From: JAVBNN01 sp031551525
Lineage (GTDB): Bacteria > Bacillota > Negativicutes > Acidaminococcales > JAISLQ01
Assembly: GCA_031551525.1 (NCBI GenBank)
Contig: JAVBNN010000012.1
Coordinates: 1 to 50,139 of the forward strand
Direction: 5' to 3'
Length of the DNA: 50,139 bases
Shown here: piece by piece, positions 31,189-40,344 of the stretch
How the letters are laid out: every line of letters starts with the position of its first letter
Position numbering within the stretch: position 1 is the first letter of the stretch
Notes under the pieces: generated by a model
Database searches by the model: none
Told to the model about the DNA's origin: nothing
Seen by the model: the letters and a program-made list of their open reading frames with translations, nothing else
Made by a program: the position numbers and the translations under genes

Positions 31189-31755
31189 TTAAGCTTTGGC
31201 GAGGATCGCTTCGATAAGCGTCCGGTCTATATCCCATATGGACGCAAAGGGCTGAGGCGCGGCATCGTACGGTGCGACGGCCTTTTCAAACCACATGACA
31301 TCGTGCCACTGTCCGCATTTATAACCGGTATTGTGGTAGGTGCCGATGACGGTGAAGCCGAGGGAAGTGTGCAGGGCCTCACTTTTTGCGTTTGGTACCG
31401 TGACGCCGCCGTAGACCGTTCTCACACCTTGCAGACGGAGTATTTCGATAAGAGCCCGGTAAAGCTTTTTGCCGAGGCCCTTGGCCGTGGCTGATTGGTC
31501 GAGGTAGACGGACAGCCCGGCGTCCCACTGGTAGGCCGCCCGCTCCATATGCCGGTGCGCGTAGGCGTAGCCGAGGATGCGATCGCCCTCGTTATACACC
31601 AGATAGGGGTAGTCCTGGCAAATATCCGCGATGCGGCGGGCAAAATCCTTGACACTGGGCAGCTCGCACTCGAAAGTGATGGGCGTCGAGATGTATTGGG
31701 CGTATATGCTGAGTAACGCTGCTGCGTCAGCAGCCGTGGCAAACCTGATGGACAT
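31189..31755 (-). CDS. GNAT-family N-acetyltransferase
   Basis: A 188-residue acetyltransferase close in pattern to phosphinothricin/MddA-type enzymes: RFATAADAAALLSIYAQYI at the start, LGYAYAHRHMERAAYQW in the middle, the acetyl-CoA loop QSATAKGLGKKLY, and the C-terminal LHTSLGFTVIGTYHNTGYK. Substrates in this group are methionine derivatives or small amines. CGGAGGGAG before the ATG and TGCTATAAT further up (31794-31786) support independent expression. About 25 residues at the C-terminus extend beyond the domain. Confidence 0.88.
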   Translation of the reverse strand: MSIRFATAADAAALLSIYAQYISTPITFECELPSVKDFARRIADICQDYPYLVYNEGDRILGYAYAHRHMERAAYQWDAGLSVYLDQSATAKGLGKKLYRALIEILRLQGVRTVYGGVTVPNAKSEALHTSLGFTVIGTYHNTGYKCGQWHDVMWFEKAVAPYDAAPQPFASIWDIDRTLIEAILAKA

Positions 31756-31954
31756 GGTGGCTCCCTCCGTATAGTGTTTATTGTGATTATAGCACGCGCA
31801 AGCAGATAGGGGAAAAGAGATAAATGTTAAAATTGCATTACTAATGCAGGAGATATGGGAAAAAGGAAGAATTTACTTAACATAGGTTACTTTAAGATGG
31901 TATGATTTCTCGCGATTTTGAAAATTGCCAGCTATAGCTTGAAAGGGGTTTGCC

Positions 31955-33946
31955 ATGACACTCAACGAGATTTTTAAGTCTTCCAGCCATGACGACAGCA
32001 TTTTCACCGAAGAAGAAAGACAGGAACTGGAAGAGAGGATATTTACCAAAGAAATCAAGGGTGTCGCCACGCCTTATATAGAATGTATTATCCGTAAAAA
32101 GGAAATCAAACTTACACCGGAAGAAGCTGTGCGGCAGCTTTTTTTGCATAGGCTTATTGATAAGTATAGCTATCCTATAGATAGGATTAAGCTGGAGTCG
32201 CCAATATACTTTGGCCGGGAAGTAAAACGCGCCGATATAGTGATATTTGAAAAAGAGCGTCCAACCACGCCATATATTATAGTAGAGTTGAAAAAACCTA
32301 AACTTTCCGATGGTAAAGAACAGCTAAAATCTTATACCAATGCTACCGGCGCGACTATGGCGGTGTGGTCAAACGGCCAGCAGATATGGTACTGGAATAG
32401 AAAAGACCCTAATTACTTTGAAGAAATAACCAATATACCAACAGCCCGGCAAAAACTCGCGGATATTGTCAATGAACAAATCACTTACGAAGATTTATGC
32501 AGCAAAGATAAGCTGGTAAACGAAAGAAAGTCGCTTAAAGATATTATTTTAGATATAGAAGACGAGGTGTTGGCTAATGCCGGTGTCGATGTTTTTGAAG
32601 AAGTATTTAAGCTGGTTTTTTCTAAACTGTATGATGAACTTACCTCCGCCAGGGACAAAACCAGGTTTTTGGAATTTAGGAATGCCGGCTGTACGGATTT
32701 AGAGCTGAAAACTAAGATACAAGAGCTGTTTGATAAGGCCAAGGATAAATGGGAAGGGGTTTTCGATAAAGAAAGCCGCATTATTTTAACGCCGTCGCAT
32801 TTGTCTATTTGTGTGGCTTCTTTGCAAAACGTAAAGTTTTTCAATTCCAATCTGGAAGTCGTTGACGACGCTTTTGAATATTTGATGAGCAAATCCAGTA
32901 AAGGGGAGAAAGGACAATACTTCACCCCGCGTTATGTTATAGATATGTGCGTCAAGATGCTCAATCCCAAAGAAGAGGAATACTTGATAGATACGGCGGC
33001 TGGGTCGGCCGGTTTTACTGTGCACGGGATTTTTCACGTGTGGGATAAGATAGGTGAAGAACTGGGCCGGAAGAAAGGCAATCAATTTACGACCGAGGTG
33101 CGCAGTACAAGGGAAACCGACTATGTTCAGAAAAAAGTGTTTGCCATCGACTTTGACGAAAAAGCGGTAAGGGTAGCGCGTACGCTAAACCTTATCGCCG
33201 GAGACGGGCAGACTAACGTACTGCATTTGAATACTTTAGACTATAACCGCTGGGATGAAGTCACCAAACAGGAAGAATGGATAGATACCTATAACGAAGG
33301 CTTCAAGCGGCTGAAAAAACTACGGGAGAAATCTAACTCCTACAAGGAATTTACTTTTGATATACTGATGGCTAATCCGCCGTTTGCCGGGGATATAAAA
33401 GAACAGCAGATAATCGCCAAATATGAACTGGGTAAAAACGCTAAAGGCAAAACCCAATCCAAGGTAGGGCGGGATATCCTCTTTATAGAACGCAACCTGG
33501 AGTTTTTAAAACCGGGCGGTCGGATGGCTATAGTTCTGCCGCAAGGGCGGTTTAACAATTCCAGCGATAAATACATACGCGACTTTATCGCCGAGCGGGC
33601 CAGGATATTGGCCGTGGTGGGTTTGCACGGCAATACCTTCAAGCCGCACACCGGCACGAAAACCAGTGTACTGTTTGTGCAAAAGTGGAATGACGACGCA
33701 AAAGCCGGGCCGTTGTGCCAAAAAGCGGACGACTATAACATATTCTTTGCTACCATGCAGGAGCCGGGCAAGGACAACTCGGGCGACAAGATATATGTAA
33801 AAGATGAAAACGGCGAGAATAAACTGGATAATCACGGGCATATATTTGTAAAACATGATCTTTTTAATCATGACGGGCTGACGCAGGACGGCATAGCGGA
33901 AGCCTTTATCGAATTTGCCAAAAAGGAGAAACTAAGTTTTTTTTGA
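31955..33946 (+). CDS. Restriction-modification fusion: HsdR_N-like nuclease plus N6-adenine methylase
   Basis: 663 residues. The N-terminal part (about 40-160) is a PD-(D/E)XK domain of the HsdR_N type: Asp94 in RADIVIF, then Glu111-x-Lys113 in VELKK. Residues 300-655 form an N6_Mtase domain with DTAAGSAGF (from 346) and NPPF (474-477). It should methylate adenine and cut DNA in one chain, working with the specificity protein encoded 4 bp overlapping downstream. This matches BcgI-like type IIB enzymes in architecture; no translocating helicase is present here. AAAGGGG ribosome site. Confidence 0.88.
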   Translation: MTLNEIFKSSSHDDSIFTEEERQELEERIFTKEIKGVATPYIECIIRKKEIKLTPEEAVRQLFLHRLIDKYSYPIDRIKLESPIYFGREVKRADIVIFEKERPTTPYIIVELKKPKLSDGKEQLKSYTNATGATMAVWSNGQQIWYWNRKDPNYFEEITNIPTARQKLADIVNEQITYEDLCSKDKLVNERKSLKDIILDIEDEVLANAGVDVFEEVFKLVFSKLYDELTSARDKTRFLEFRNAGCTDLELKTKIQELFDKAKDKWEGVFDKESRIILTPSHLSICVASLQNVKFFNSNLEVVDDAFEYLMSKSSKGEKGQYFTPRYVIDMCVKMLNPKEEEYLIDTAAGSAGFTVHGIFHVWDKIGEELGRKKGNQFTTEVRSTRETDYVQKKVFAIDFDEKAVRVARTLNLIAGDGQTNVLHLNTLDYNRWDEVTKQEEWIDTYNEGFKRLKKLREKSNSYKEFTFDILMANPPFAGDIKEQQIIAKYELGKNAKGKTQSKVGRDILFIERNLEFLKPGGRMAIVLPQGRFNNSSDKYIRDFIAERARILAVVGLHGNTFKPHTGTKTSVLFVQKWNDDAKAGPLCQKADDYNIFFATMQEPGKDNSGDKIYVKDENGENKLDNHGHIFVKHDLFNHDGLTQDGIAEAFIEFAKKEKLSFF

Positions 33947-35412
33947 GCAGCCTGTCACAATCTCCTTTTGACAAGGACAAGTATGAAAGATTGTTGGACA
34001 GGCTGGAAGTTATAGAGGTAGAGCTGAGTTCTTTGTTGGTCGATAATTCTGATTTTAGAATTGATGACAAAATGTTTTCGAAGCTGCATATAAAAATTAA
34101 GAAACAACTCAATATCATAAACTCTAAAAAAATGATTGAGTTATCAATGCTTATTACTGATTTTGGAGCATTTTCTCAAATGAATTTTGTGGAATTTCTG
34201 GATTCAGGTGTATTGTTTTTAAAAAATCATGACATAAAAAATAATTATATTGATACAACAGATTCACAATATGTGTCAGAAGATGTATTCAATGCTCTTT
34301 CACTTAAGCTTGAAGAAAATGATATTTTGATACCAAGAGTAGGTTCTCTTGGTAATGCAGCTGTTATAAAAAGGGAGTATTTACCATGTACTGCGAATCA
34401 AAATCTAGCTAAAATAAAATTAAAAGAAGAATATTTTCCGTACTATATTGCCTCTTACTTAAATACTCGTTTTGCTAAAATACAGATTGATTCTATTTCA
34501 ACAGGAAATGTTCAACAATGGTTAAATCTCGAGAATATTGGTAAGTTATTAGTTCCGACTTTTAGTCCTTTATTTCAAAAAAGTATAGAAAAAACAGTAT
34601 TATTTGCTCATGATGCAATAATTCAAAGCACTAATTTTTATAATAAAGCGCAAGAATTATTACTTTCTGAAATTAAACTACTTAGCTTTAATTTAACAAA
34701 TAATCCTATATCAACAAAAACTTTTTTACAATCGTTTAAGGAAACCGGTCGTTTAGATGCCGAATATTATCAGCCAAAGTATGATGATTATTTGAAGAAA
34801 ATTTTTTCTTACAAAAATGGTTGGGAAAAATTATCTGATGCTTGTAATGTTAAAGATACAAACTATACTCCGCATGATAAAGAAATGTACAGCTATATTG
34901 AGTTATCTAACATAGGAAATTATGGAGAGATAACAGGATGCATGGAAGAAATCGGTATTGAATTGCCTTCCCGCGCTCGCAGAAAAGTTAATACTGGTGA
35001 TGTAATTATATCTGCTATTGAAGGTTCGCTTAGTAGTTGTGCGATAGTATCTGATTTTTATGATAATGCTTTATGCTCTACAGGCTTTTATGTCATAAAT
35101 TCAAATAAAATAAACCCGGAAACTTTACTTATATTATTTAAATCCGAGTTAATGCAAAATTTGCTCAAACAGAATTGCTCGGGTACTATTTTGACAGCAA
35201 TTAATAAAGAGGAATTTAAAAATTTACCTATACCATTGATTGACAGCGATACTCAAAAAGCAATAGCAAAACTTATACAGGAAAGCGCTAGCTTGCGGGA
35301 AAAATCAAAGCAACTTCTTGAATATGCCAAACAGGCTGTTGAAATGGCGATAGAAGAGGGCGAAGAAAAAGCAATTCAGTGGTTAGAAGAGGTACAAAAT
35401 GGCAGCTTATAA
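33943..35412 (+). CDS. Specificity subunit (HsdS-like, two target-recognition domains)
   Basis: 489 residues starting TTG at 33943 (TTGA overlap with the stop upstream; AAGGAG 14 bp before). Two recognition halves are visible: one at about 60-270, with DILIPRVGSLGNAAVIKREY and LYIASYLNTRF-type words, and one at about 280-450 with DVIISAIEGSLSSCAIVSD. Each is followed by a coiled helix, the second ending LREKSKQLLEYAKQAVEMAI. The DNA is distinctly AT-rich compared with flanking chromosomal genes, as expected for exchanged recognition modules. Two domains predict a bipartite target. Confidence 0.88.
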   Translation: MSSLSQSPFDKDKYERLLDRLEVIEVELSSLLVDNSDFRIDDKMFSKLHIKIKKQLNIINSKKMIELSMLITDFGAFSQMNFVEFLDSGVLFLKNHDIKNNYIDTTDSQYVSEDVFNALSLKLEENDILIPRVGSLGNAAVIKREYLPCTANQNLAKIKLKEEYFPYYIASYLNTRFAKIQIDSISTGNVQQWLNLENIGKLLVPTFSPLFQKSIEKTVLFAHDAIIQSTNFYNKAQELLLSEIKLLSFNLTNNPISTKTFLQSFKETGRLDAEYYQPKYDDYLKKIFSYKNGWEKLSDACNVKDTNYTPHDKEMYSYIELSNIGNYGEITGCMEEIGIELPSRARRKVNTGDVIISAIEGSLSSCAIVSDFYDNALCSTGFYVINSNKINPETLLILFKSELMQNLLKQNCSGTILTAINKEEFKNLPIPLIDSDTQKAIAKLIQESASLREKSKQLLEYAKQAVEMAIEEGEEKAIQWLEEVQNGSL

Positions 35413-36172
35413 AGACTGGATAGAGCAGATTGATATAAATGTTGATTACTATGCTGCTTTCATTAAGGCCTGGATAGCTTTTAATTCGTGGTATAAAGAT
35501 AAATATCAAAAAGGAACAGATGCCTCAATAATTGATGAGATTAAAAGCAAAGATAATGATTTTAAAACACATATGCGAAATTTTTTAAGGGGAGATAGTG
35601 AGGAAGCTAGAGAATTTCAAAATAGAATTGGTAAACTTCATCATAAACTTTATAATGCATCACTTTCTTGCCAGGCAAGAGCAGGAGCTAGCAGTCAGAT
35701 AACCTTTTCTTCAATAGCACTTATAAATAAAGTTACCAGCAAAAATGAGACATATCGATATAATAAATATATTCTTAACAGAAACGGAAATAGTTTTAAT
35801 ATAAAAATAGAACATAAAGATAATGGATCAGAACGATTTTCATATAACCAGACTGCATATGATGAAACTGCTTTGCAACAACAATTATTAGCAAGAGGAC
35901 TTTCAGAAGAATGCCAGCAGCAATGTATGGCATTATATAAAGATATTAGTCCGTATATAATAAAGAGTGTTCTTGATGAAACTTCAGATAAAAAATTTGG
36001 CGATGTTGCTTTTATTTCGAATATAGATGAAGTTTGTGCCGGTGTAATAGATGTACTATATCTTTTGCGTTGCGCACTTATGCATGGCGAACTTACGCCA
36101 AACAAGAGTTCTAGTGAAGTTTATGAACAAGCTTACTATGTGTTGATGATGGTTTTGAAAAAATTATCATAA
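35399..36172 (+). CDS. HEPN-like protein linked to the R-M genes
   Basis: 257 residues, overlapping the specificity gene by 14 bp. Mostly helical, with KAWIAFNSWYKDKY at the start and a C-terminal R-x4-H motif, Arg224-CALM-His229, in LLRCALMHGEL. R-x4-6-H in a terminal helix after a long helical domain is characteristic of HEPN RNases. The centre (about 95-150) is a strand-rich insert. AT-rich like hsdS. It could be an RNase effector or simply an accessory fold that tolerates loss of catalysis. No MNT antitoxin partner adjoins it. Confidence 0.72.
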   Translation: MAAYKDWIEQIDINVDYYAAFIKAWIAFNSWYKDKYQKGTDASIIDEIKSKDNDFKTHMRNFLRGDSEEAREFQNRIGKLHHKLYNASLSCQARAGASSQITFSSIALINKVTSKNETYRYNKYILNRNGNSFNIKIEHKDNGSERFSYNQTAYDETALQQQLLARGLSEECQQQCMALYKDISPYIIKSVLDETSDKKFGDVAFISNIDEVCAGVIDVLYLLRCALMHGELTPNKSSSEVYEQAYYVLMMVLKKLS

Positions 36173-36193
36173 GTCTAGAAAGGACGATTTCCC

Positions 36194-37123
36194 ATGCCGG
36201 ACATCAAGTTATTTAGTTTCGCCGAAAGCGTGAGAGAGCTTGGCGCTTCGACGATGGCTTTGGAGCGCGATTTGCAGAGCCTTATTGAAAAGAATATGCA
36301 GGCGTTTTTTGGCGTGACTTTTTTACAGTCGGAGTTTGTAACATCAGATGGCCGTATAGACAGTTTGGGGCTGGATGAGAATTTTTGTCCGGTGATATTT
36401 GAGTATAAGCGTTCGAGCAACGAGAATGTGATAAATCAGGGGCTTTTTTATCTGAACTGGCTGCTTGACCACAAGGCGACGTTTGAGATATTGGTAATGA
36501 AAACTTTAGGCAAGGAATATTCCGATAAGCTGGACTGGTCTATGCCGCGCCTGATTTGTATTGCCAATAACTTTACCAGGTATGATGAACACGCGGTAAA
36601 GCAGATAAACAGGTATATCGATTTGGTGCGGTATATAAAGTTTGACAAGGATTTGCTGCTGTTTGAGTTGCTGCATTCAAATACGGCTAAGCAGGTAAAG
36701 GCGGTAAGTGCGGCGCCTGACGGAAAGCCAACGGTTTTGGAGGCCGCCGCCCCGGGGGTGAAAAAGTCTGGCGATAAGACTTTTGACGAGCAGGTGGCGT
36801 CAACTACGCCTGAACTGCGGGAGCTCTATTATTCGATACGCGATTATATAGTTTCTTTGGGTGATGATATAACAGAGAATGTGTTGAAGTTGTATGTGGC
36901 GTTCAAGAAGATAAAAAATGTAGCATGCATCGAGGTAAGGCAAAAGAGTATCACGGTATATTTGCGGCTGGTTCCCAAAGATGAACTGCTGGAAGAGGGC
37001 TTTTCGCGTGATGTTGCTGATATTGGGCATTGGGGTACGGGGGATTTAGAGTTAACTATCAAAAACCAGGCGGATTTCGAAAAGGCCAAGATGCTTATAT
37101 TAAAGGCTTACGAGCAAAATTGA
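36194..37123 (+). CDS. PD-(D/E)XK nuclease-like protein with DUF5655-type C-terminus
   Basis: 309 residues. Residues 20-140 hold a restriction-fold pattern: Asp56 in GRIDSLGL, then Glu70-x-Lys72 in IFEYKRSS, followed by NVINQGLFYLNWLL. The C-terminal 110 residues (from about ELRELYYSIRDYIVSLGDDI, ending FEKAKMLILKAYEQN) match DUF5655. Such proteins are frequent near R-M loci; activity is not established. It follows the HEPN gene by 21 bp and ends at a strong terminator, so it closes the operon. GC content returns toward the host level. Confidence 0.78.
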   Translation: MPDIKLFSFAESVRELGASTMALERDLQSLIEKNMQAFFGVTFLQSEFVTSDGRIDSLGLDENFCPVIFEYKRSSNENVINQGLFYLNWLLDHKATFEILVMKTLGKEYSDKLDWSMPRLICIANNFTRYDEHAVKQINRYIDLVRYIKFDKDLLLFELLHSNTAKQVKAVSAAPDGKPTVLEAAAPGVKKSGDKTFDEQVASTTPELRELYYSIRDYIVSLGDDITENVLKLYVAFKKIKNVACIEVRQKSITVYLRLVPKDELLEEGFSRDVADIGHWGTGDLELTIKNQADFEKAKMLILKAYEQN

Positions 37124-37127
37124 ATGA

Positions 37128-37171
37128 AAAAATAAGACAGCCGCCCAATATTGGGCGGCTGTCTTATTTTT
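37128..37171. terminator. Bidirectional terminator
   Basis: AAAAATAAGACAGCCGCCC / GGGCGGCTGTCTTATTTTT, a 19-bp perfect stem with short loop between convergent genes. Confidence 0.95.
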
Positions 37172-37198
37172 GCGGAAGGATCCATGATCCTTCCCTAC
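37172..37198 (-). repeat. GTAG-headed palindrome
   Basis: Minus strand: GTAG then GGAAGGATC-ATG-GATCCTTCC, a perfect 9-bp stem. Same GTAG plus palindrome layout as at 4480-4675, but with a different stem. Confidence 0.65.
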
Positions 37199-37228
37199 AT
37201 ATATTTTATAAAATGTGTTACTTCCCCC

Positions 37229-38215
37229 TCAATACTCCCCGAACATTCTTTGTATCTCCCGCCAGTCGCTGGTTTTGGTGAGGGCAAGTTGCAGGAGTAT
37301 GCGGGCTTTTTGGGCATTGAGGGTATCGGCGCTGATGAAGTGGTGGGAGGACCATTCGGGGCTGGGGGCGATGACGCCGTTTTCGGCGCGGGTGCCGCGC
37401 ACGATGATGAGGCCTTGTTTTTCTGCGTTTATAAGGGCGGGGAGGGCGTTTTTGTGGATGGAGCCCATGCCGGTACCGGCGTAGACTATGCCGCGTACTC
37501 CTGCGGCGACGGCGGCGTCGATAAGAGTGCGGTTTTCCCCGGCGTGGCTGTAGATGATGGCGACCGGCGGGAGAACATCGAGGCCGCTGACGTCAAATTC
37601 GCTCTTTGCGGTGTGGCGGCGGGTGCTTTCACGGTAGAAGCTTATTTCACCGCCGGTGATGTAGCCGAGGAGGCCGAGCTCCGGGGCTCTGAAGGTGGCA
37701 AGGTTGGCGGTGGATGTTTTGGTGGTGTCGCGGGCGCTGTTTATTTCGCCGTTGAGGGCGATAAGGACGCCTTTGCCGTGGGCTTTTTCGCTTGCGGCGA
37801 GGCGCACTGCGTTGAGTATGTTGATGGGGCCGTCGGCGCTGATGGAGGTGGCGGGGAGCATGGCGCCTGTTAAAACGACGGGTTTGTCGCTTTTGACGGT
37901 GAGGTTGAGAAAGTAGGCGGTCTCTTCCATGGTGTCGGTGCCGTGGGTGATGACGATGCCGACGGTGTCGTTCCTGGCGAGCAGGGCGTTACAGCGCGCG
38001 GCGAGGCTTAGCCAGATGTGGTCTTCCATGTCGTGGCTGCCGATGTTAGCTATCTGTTCGCCTGTTATCGAGGCATAGCAAGATAGGCCGGGTATGGCGG
38101 CGATGAGCGCGTCGACGCCGATCTGGCCGAATGTGTAGCCGGTGGTCTGGGTGCTGTCTGCCGCGCTGCCGGCGATGGTGCCGCCGGTGGCGAGTATGTG
38201 GATGTTGGCGAGCAT
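37229..38215 (-). CDS. L-asparaginase, AnsB-like, without signal peptide
   Basis: 328 residues that align along the whole length with E. coli AnsB from memory (ILATGGTIAG, THGTDTMEETAYFL, DTTKTSTANLATF, NAQKARILLQLALT). Nucleophile Thr13 and the Thr93-Asp94 pair are conserved; the tetrameric enzyme turns asparagine into aspartate and ammonia. E. coli AnsB is periplasmic, but this one starts MLANIHILATGG with no export signal, so it should be cytoplasmic. Start chosen at the first Met, as in mature AnsB. Confidence 0.94.
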   Translation of the reverse strand: MLANIHILATGGTIAGSAADSTQTTGYTFGQIGVDALIAAIPGLSCYASITGEQIANIGSHDMEDHIWLSLAARCNALLARNDTVGIVITHGTDTMEETAYFLNLTVKSDKPVVLTGAMLPATSISADGPINILNAVRLAASEKAHGKGVLIALNGEINSARDTTKTSTANLATFRAPELGLLGYITGGEISFYRESTRRHTAKSEFDVSGLDVLPPVAIIYSHAGENRTLIDAAVAAGVRGIVYAGTGMGSIHKNALPALINAEKQGLIIVRGTRAENGVIAPSPEWSSHHFISADTLNAQKARILLQLALTKTSDWREIQRMFGEY

Positions 38216-38273
38216 GGTGTGTCCTCCGTGTGCGGCGGTTTTTAATGTGAGCGGGCGGGTTCGCTGCTCGCCT

Positions 38274-38720
38274 TTACCTTGCGGGGTCTCGGGAGCCTTT
38301 TTTGAAGATGAGGACGGCGAAGAAGATGGTTCTGGCCAGAGAAATTATCTTTACCGGCGCGTTAGAGGTGGGCGGCGATCCCACATAAGTGAGCATATCG
38401 CATAAGAAGGCGCTGGCAGTATAGAATAAGACGGCTTGCCAGACCGGCCAGCCAATATCCCGCCAGCGTCTTGCTATGCTGGGCAAAAAAGCCAGGGAGA
38501 GGGCTATGGTGCCAAGATAAAATAACCAGAAAGCGTAGCCGTCGCTGCCCAAAGGACGGCCGTAGTAGTAGTAGAGTCTGAAATTGCCTACGAGGTCGAG
38601 TTTGTCAAAGAGGTACCTTAAAGCGTAGTGGAATATGGCAATGAAAACAATATATCGGATGGTGAAGGTTTTCCTGTTCAGGCGGCCTTGCCAGGAGAAG
38701 ATGACTTGCCATAGCTGCAT
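38274..38720 (-). CDS. DUF805 family membrane protein
   Basis: 148 residues with four hydrophobic segments. Starts QLWQVIFSWQGRLNRKTFTI, and GRLNRKxF near the N-terminus is the DUF805 hallmark; IARRWRDIGWPVWQA is its second signature. ATG 38720 is preceded by CGGAGGACAGCAA, better than the ATG at 38768. A sister gene lies at 39581. Inner-membrane protein of unknown function. Confidence 0.87.
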   Translation of the reverse strand: MQLWQVIFSWQGRLNRKTFTIRYIVFIAIFHYALRYLFDKLDLVGNFRLYYYYGRPLGSDGYAFWLFYLGTIALSLAFLPSIARRWRDIGWPVWQAVLFYTASAFLCDMLTYVGSPPTSNAPVKIISLARTIFFAVLIFKKGSRDPAR

Positions 38721-38785
38721 TTGCTGTCCTCCGGGAAGTTGTATGATGGCGCGGAAAAATGAATGCACGAGAGGAAAAATACGCC

Positions 38786-39517
38786 TCAGGCTGGGGCGCC
38801 GCCCTGGAGTTTGCGTTGCTTATATTTTTTCCAGACTATGCTGCCGATGATCAAGAGGACGAGGAAGAATATTTTACCGGTAATGCCGGAGAAGAAGCCG
38901 GGCTTCGGGGTGGGCGGGGCTTTTTTGGTGAAGGTGAGGCCGTCGGCGAGGTTTTTAATATCGGCCTTGGCCTGGTTGAAGCTGGTGGCGTCCGGCGTGA
39001 TGGCTTTCAGTATGATGAGCTGGCTGTTCTGGACGGTGGCGTAGGCGATGGCCGGGAGTTTTTTGCCGCCGACGCTTTCCGTTCCCTCGGCCACTGCGTA
39101 AAAGGCGTCTTTGGTTGTGTATTCGGAAGTTTTAGCATTGTCCATTTTGACGCCTTTGGCAAGCTCTTTGGCAATGTCTTTTTTGTCGTCTTTGTCGCCG
39201 TCCGGGTTGAGGGCGCCGATACTGTCAGCGCCGTCTGTTCTGAGGCCGAGGATGGTGACGGTGATATTGGCTTTATTGTCTTTACCAAAGAGGTAAATGT
39301 GGTCGGCTTTCATCTTGCTGACGGCGGCGGTGTGCTCGGGCAAGCCGACGGCGGCAAAGGTTTTGGCGCTGGTCATGGTCTGGCTGACTGCCGTATAACT
39401 CTCGGGCAGTTCGGCCTTGATGTGGAGCGCGTCGATAGAGTAGGATTTGGCAAAGGCGGCCGGCATGGCCAATATGAGGGTGAGGATGAGGGCGGTGCTG
39501 AATAGAGCTTTTTTCAT
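38786..39517 (-). CDS. Exported protein with C-terminal membrane anchor
   Basis: 243 residues: cleavable signal KKALFSTALILTLILAMPAAFA, a soluble domain of about 170 residues (SYSIDALHIKAELPESYTAV...), a Pro linker and a C-terminal transmembrane helix (IFFLVLLIIGSIVWKKYKQ) with a basic tail. The domain would face outside the inner membrane. It lies between two DUF805 genes on the same strand, so the three probably work together; no family recognised. Confidence 0.77.
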   Translation of the reverse strand: MKKALFSTALILTLILAMPAAFAKSYSIDALHIKAELPESYTAVSQTMTSAKTFAAVGLPEHTAAVSKMKADHIYLFGKDNKANITVTILGLRTDGADSIGALNPDGDKDDKKDIAKELAKGVKMDNAKTSEYTTKDAFYAVAEGTESVGGKKLPAIAYATVQNSQLIILKAITPDATSFNQAKADIKNLADGLTFTKKAPPTPKPGFFSGITGKIFFLVLLIIGSIVWKKYKQRKLQGGAPA

Positions 39518-39580
39518 GTAGAAGGTCTCCTTTATACAACAATTTGGTGTGGTGTGGCGCGTCCCGGGCGGCGGGACGAT

Positions 39581-40090
39581 TTACGGCAGTTGTTCAGGCG
39601 GCGCTTCGGGCGGAGCCAAGGGGTCTGGCCCATACGGGTTGGGGCCGCGGGTGCCGCGCAGGAAGATGAGTACAGCGTTGAAGATGAGGTTGATGAAGGT
39701 CCAGATGCCATTTACCATGCTAAGGCCGGCGGCGGATTTGCCGTGGACGAGAAAGGGTACGATGATGTTGCCGATGATGATGGCCACGCCGAGCGCAGTC
39801 GGTAGGTTGGCGTCCTGCCAGCGTCGTATGGTGGTAGGGGCGAAAAACAATGAAAGCGAGCTGCTGGCTATGTAAAAGATGAAGATTTTCGGGGTCAAAC
39901 CGAGGTCGAGCGGGGTCAGTCTGCCGCCTTTTTCCCCGGCCAGTTTTATGAGGTCGGTGTGTATGCCGAGCGCTATAGCGACTATAAGCTCGATAATGAG
40001 GACGGCGATGATGAATTTGATCAGGCGCCAGATGTATTTTTTGCGGTTGAGACGACCGCGCCACTGGAGCCATTCAGAAAAGAAGGCCAT
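39581..40090 (-). CDS. DUF805 family membrane protein
   Basis: 169 residues beginning AFFSEWLQWRGRLNRKKYIW, with the GRLNRKxY hallmark, four hydrophobic helices and TTIRRWQDANLPT as second signature. The last 20 residues are Pro-rich (PNPYGPDPLAPPEAPPEQLP). AAAGGAG precedes the ATG and a TATAAT lies upstream (40119-40114), so this is probably the first gene of the leftward cluster. Confidence 0.87.
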   Translation of the reverse strand: MAFFSEWLQWRGRLNRKKYIWRLIKFIIAVLIIELIVAIALGIHTDLIKLAGEKGGRLTPLDLGLTPKIFIFYIASSSLSLFFAPTTIRRWQDANLPTALGVAIIIGNIIVPFLVHGKSAAGLSMVNGIWTFINLIFNAVLIFLRGTRGPNPYGPDPLAPPEAPPEQLP

Positions 40091-40260
40091 AGATTTTCTC
40101 CTTTATATATGTTGCTTTGATTATACTAATAACAATAGTGGTAAACAAGTAAAAAATCTTTCTTGCTATTATTTGCTTTTGTTAAGCGTGATGGTAAAAA
40201 AGGGCGACGCAGAGGAAAAAATAGCGGCAAGAACGAGCCTGAAAAGCCGCCGCGCACACA

Positions 40261-40338
40261 AAAAGAAAAACCGCCTGCGTTCGTACCACAGACGGTTTTT
40301 CGCCCCCACATGCACACGTAAAGTGTACACGCCTCACC
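40261..40338 (-). ncRNA. Predicted small RNA, copy B (chromosome)
   Basis: Minus strand: promoter at 40373-40345, about 78 nt, then a terminator stem AAAAACCGTCTG / CAGGCGGTTTTT with an A-C mismatch and the tail TTTTTCTTTTT. Length, promoter geometry, mismatch position and tail match copy A at 15002-15082. A GTGTACAC palindrome lies in the 5' part. No convincing peptide. Possibly an antisense-type regulator; the role is unknown. Confidence 0.6.
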
Positions 40339-40344
40339 AAGATT

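Noticed and set aside
37151..37873. Plus-strand Gly/Val-rich frame opposite the asparaginase gene
   Set aside because: Antisense of a recognised enzyme; low-complexity translation.
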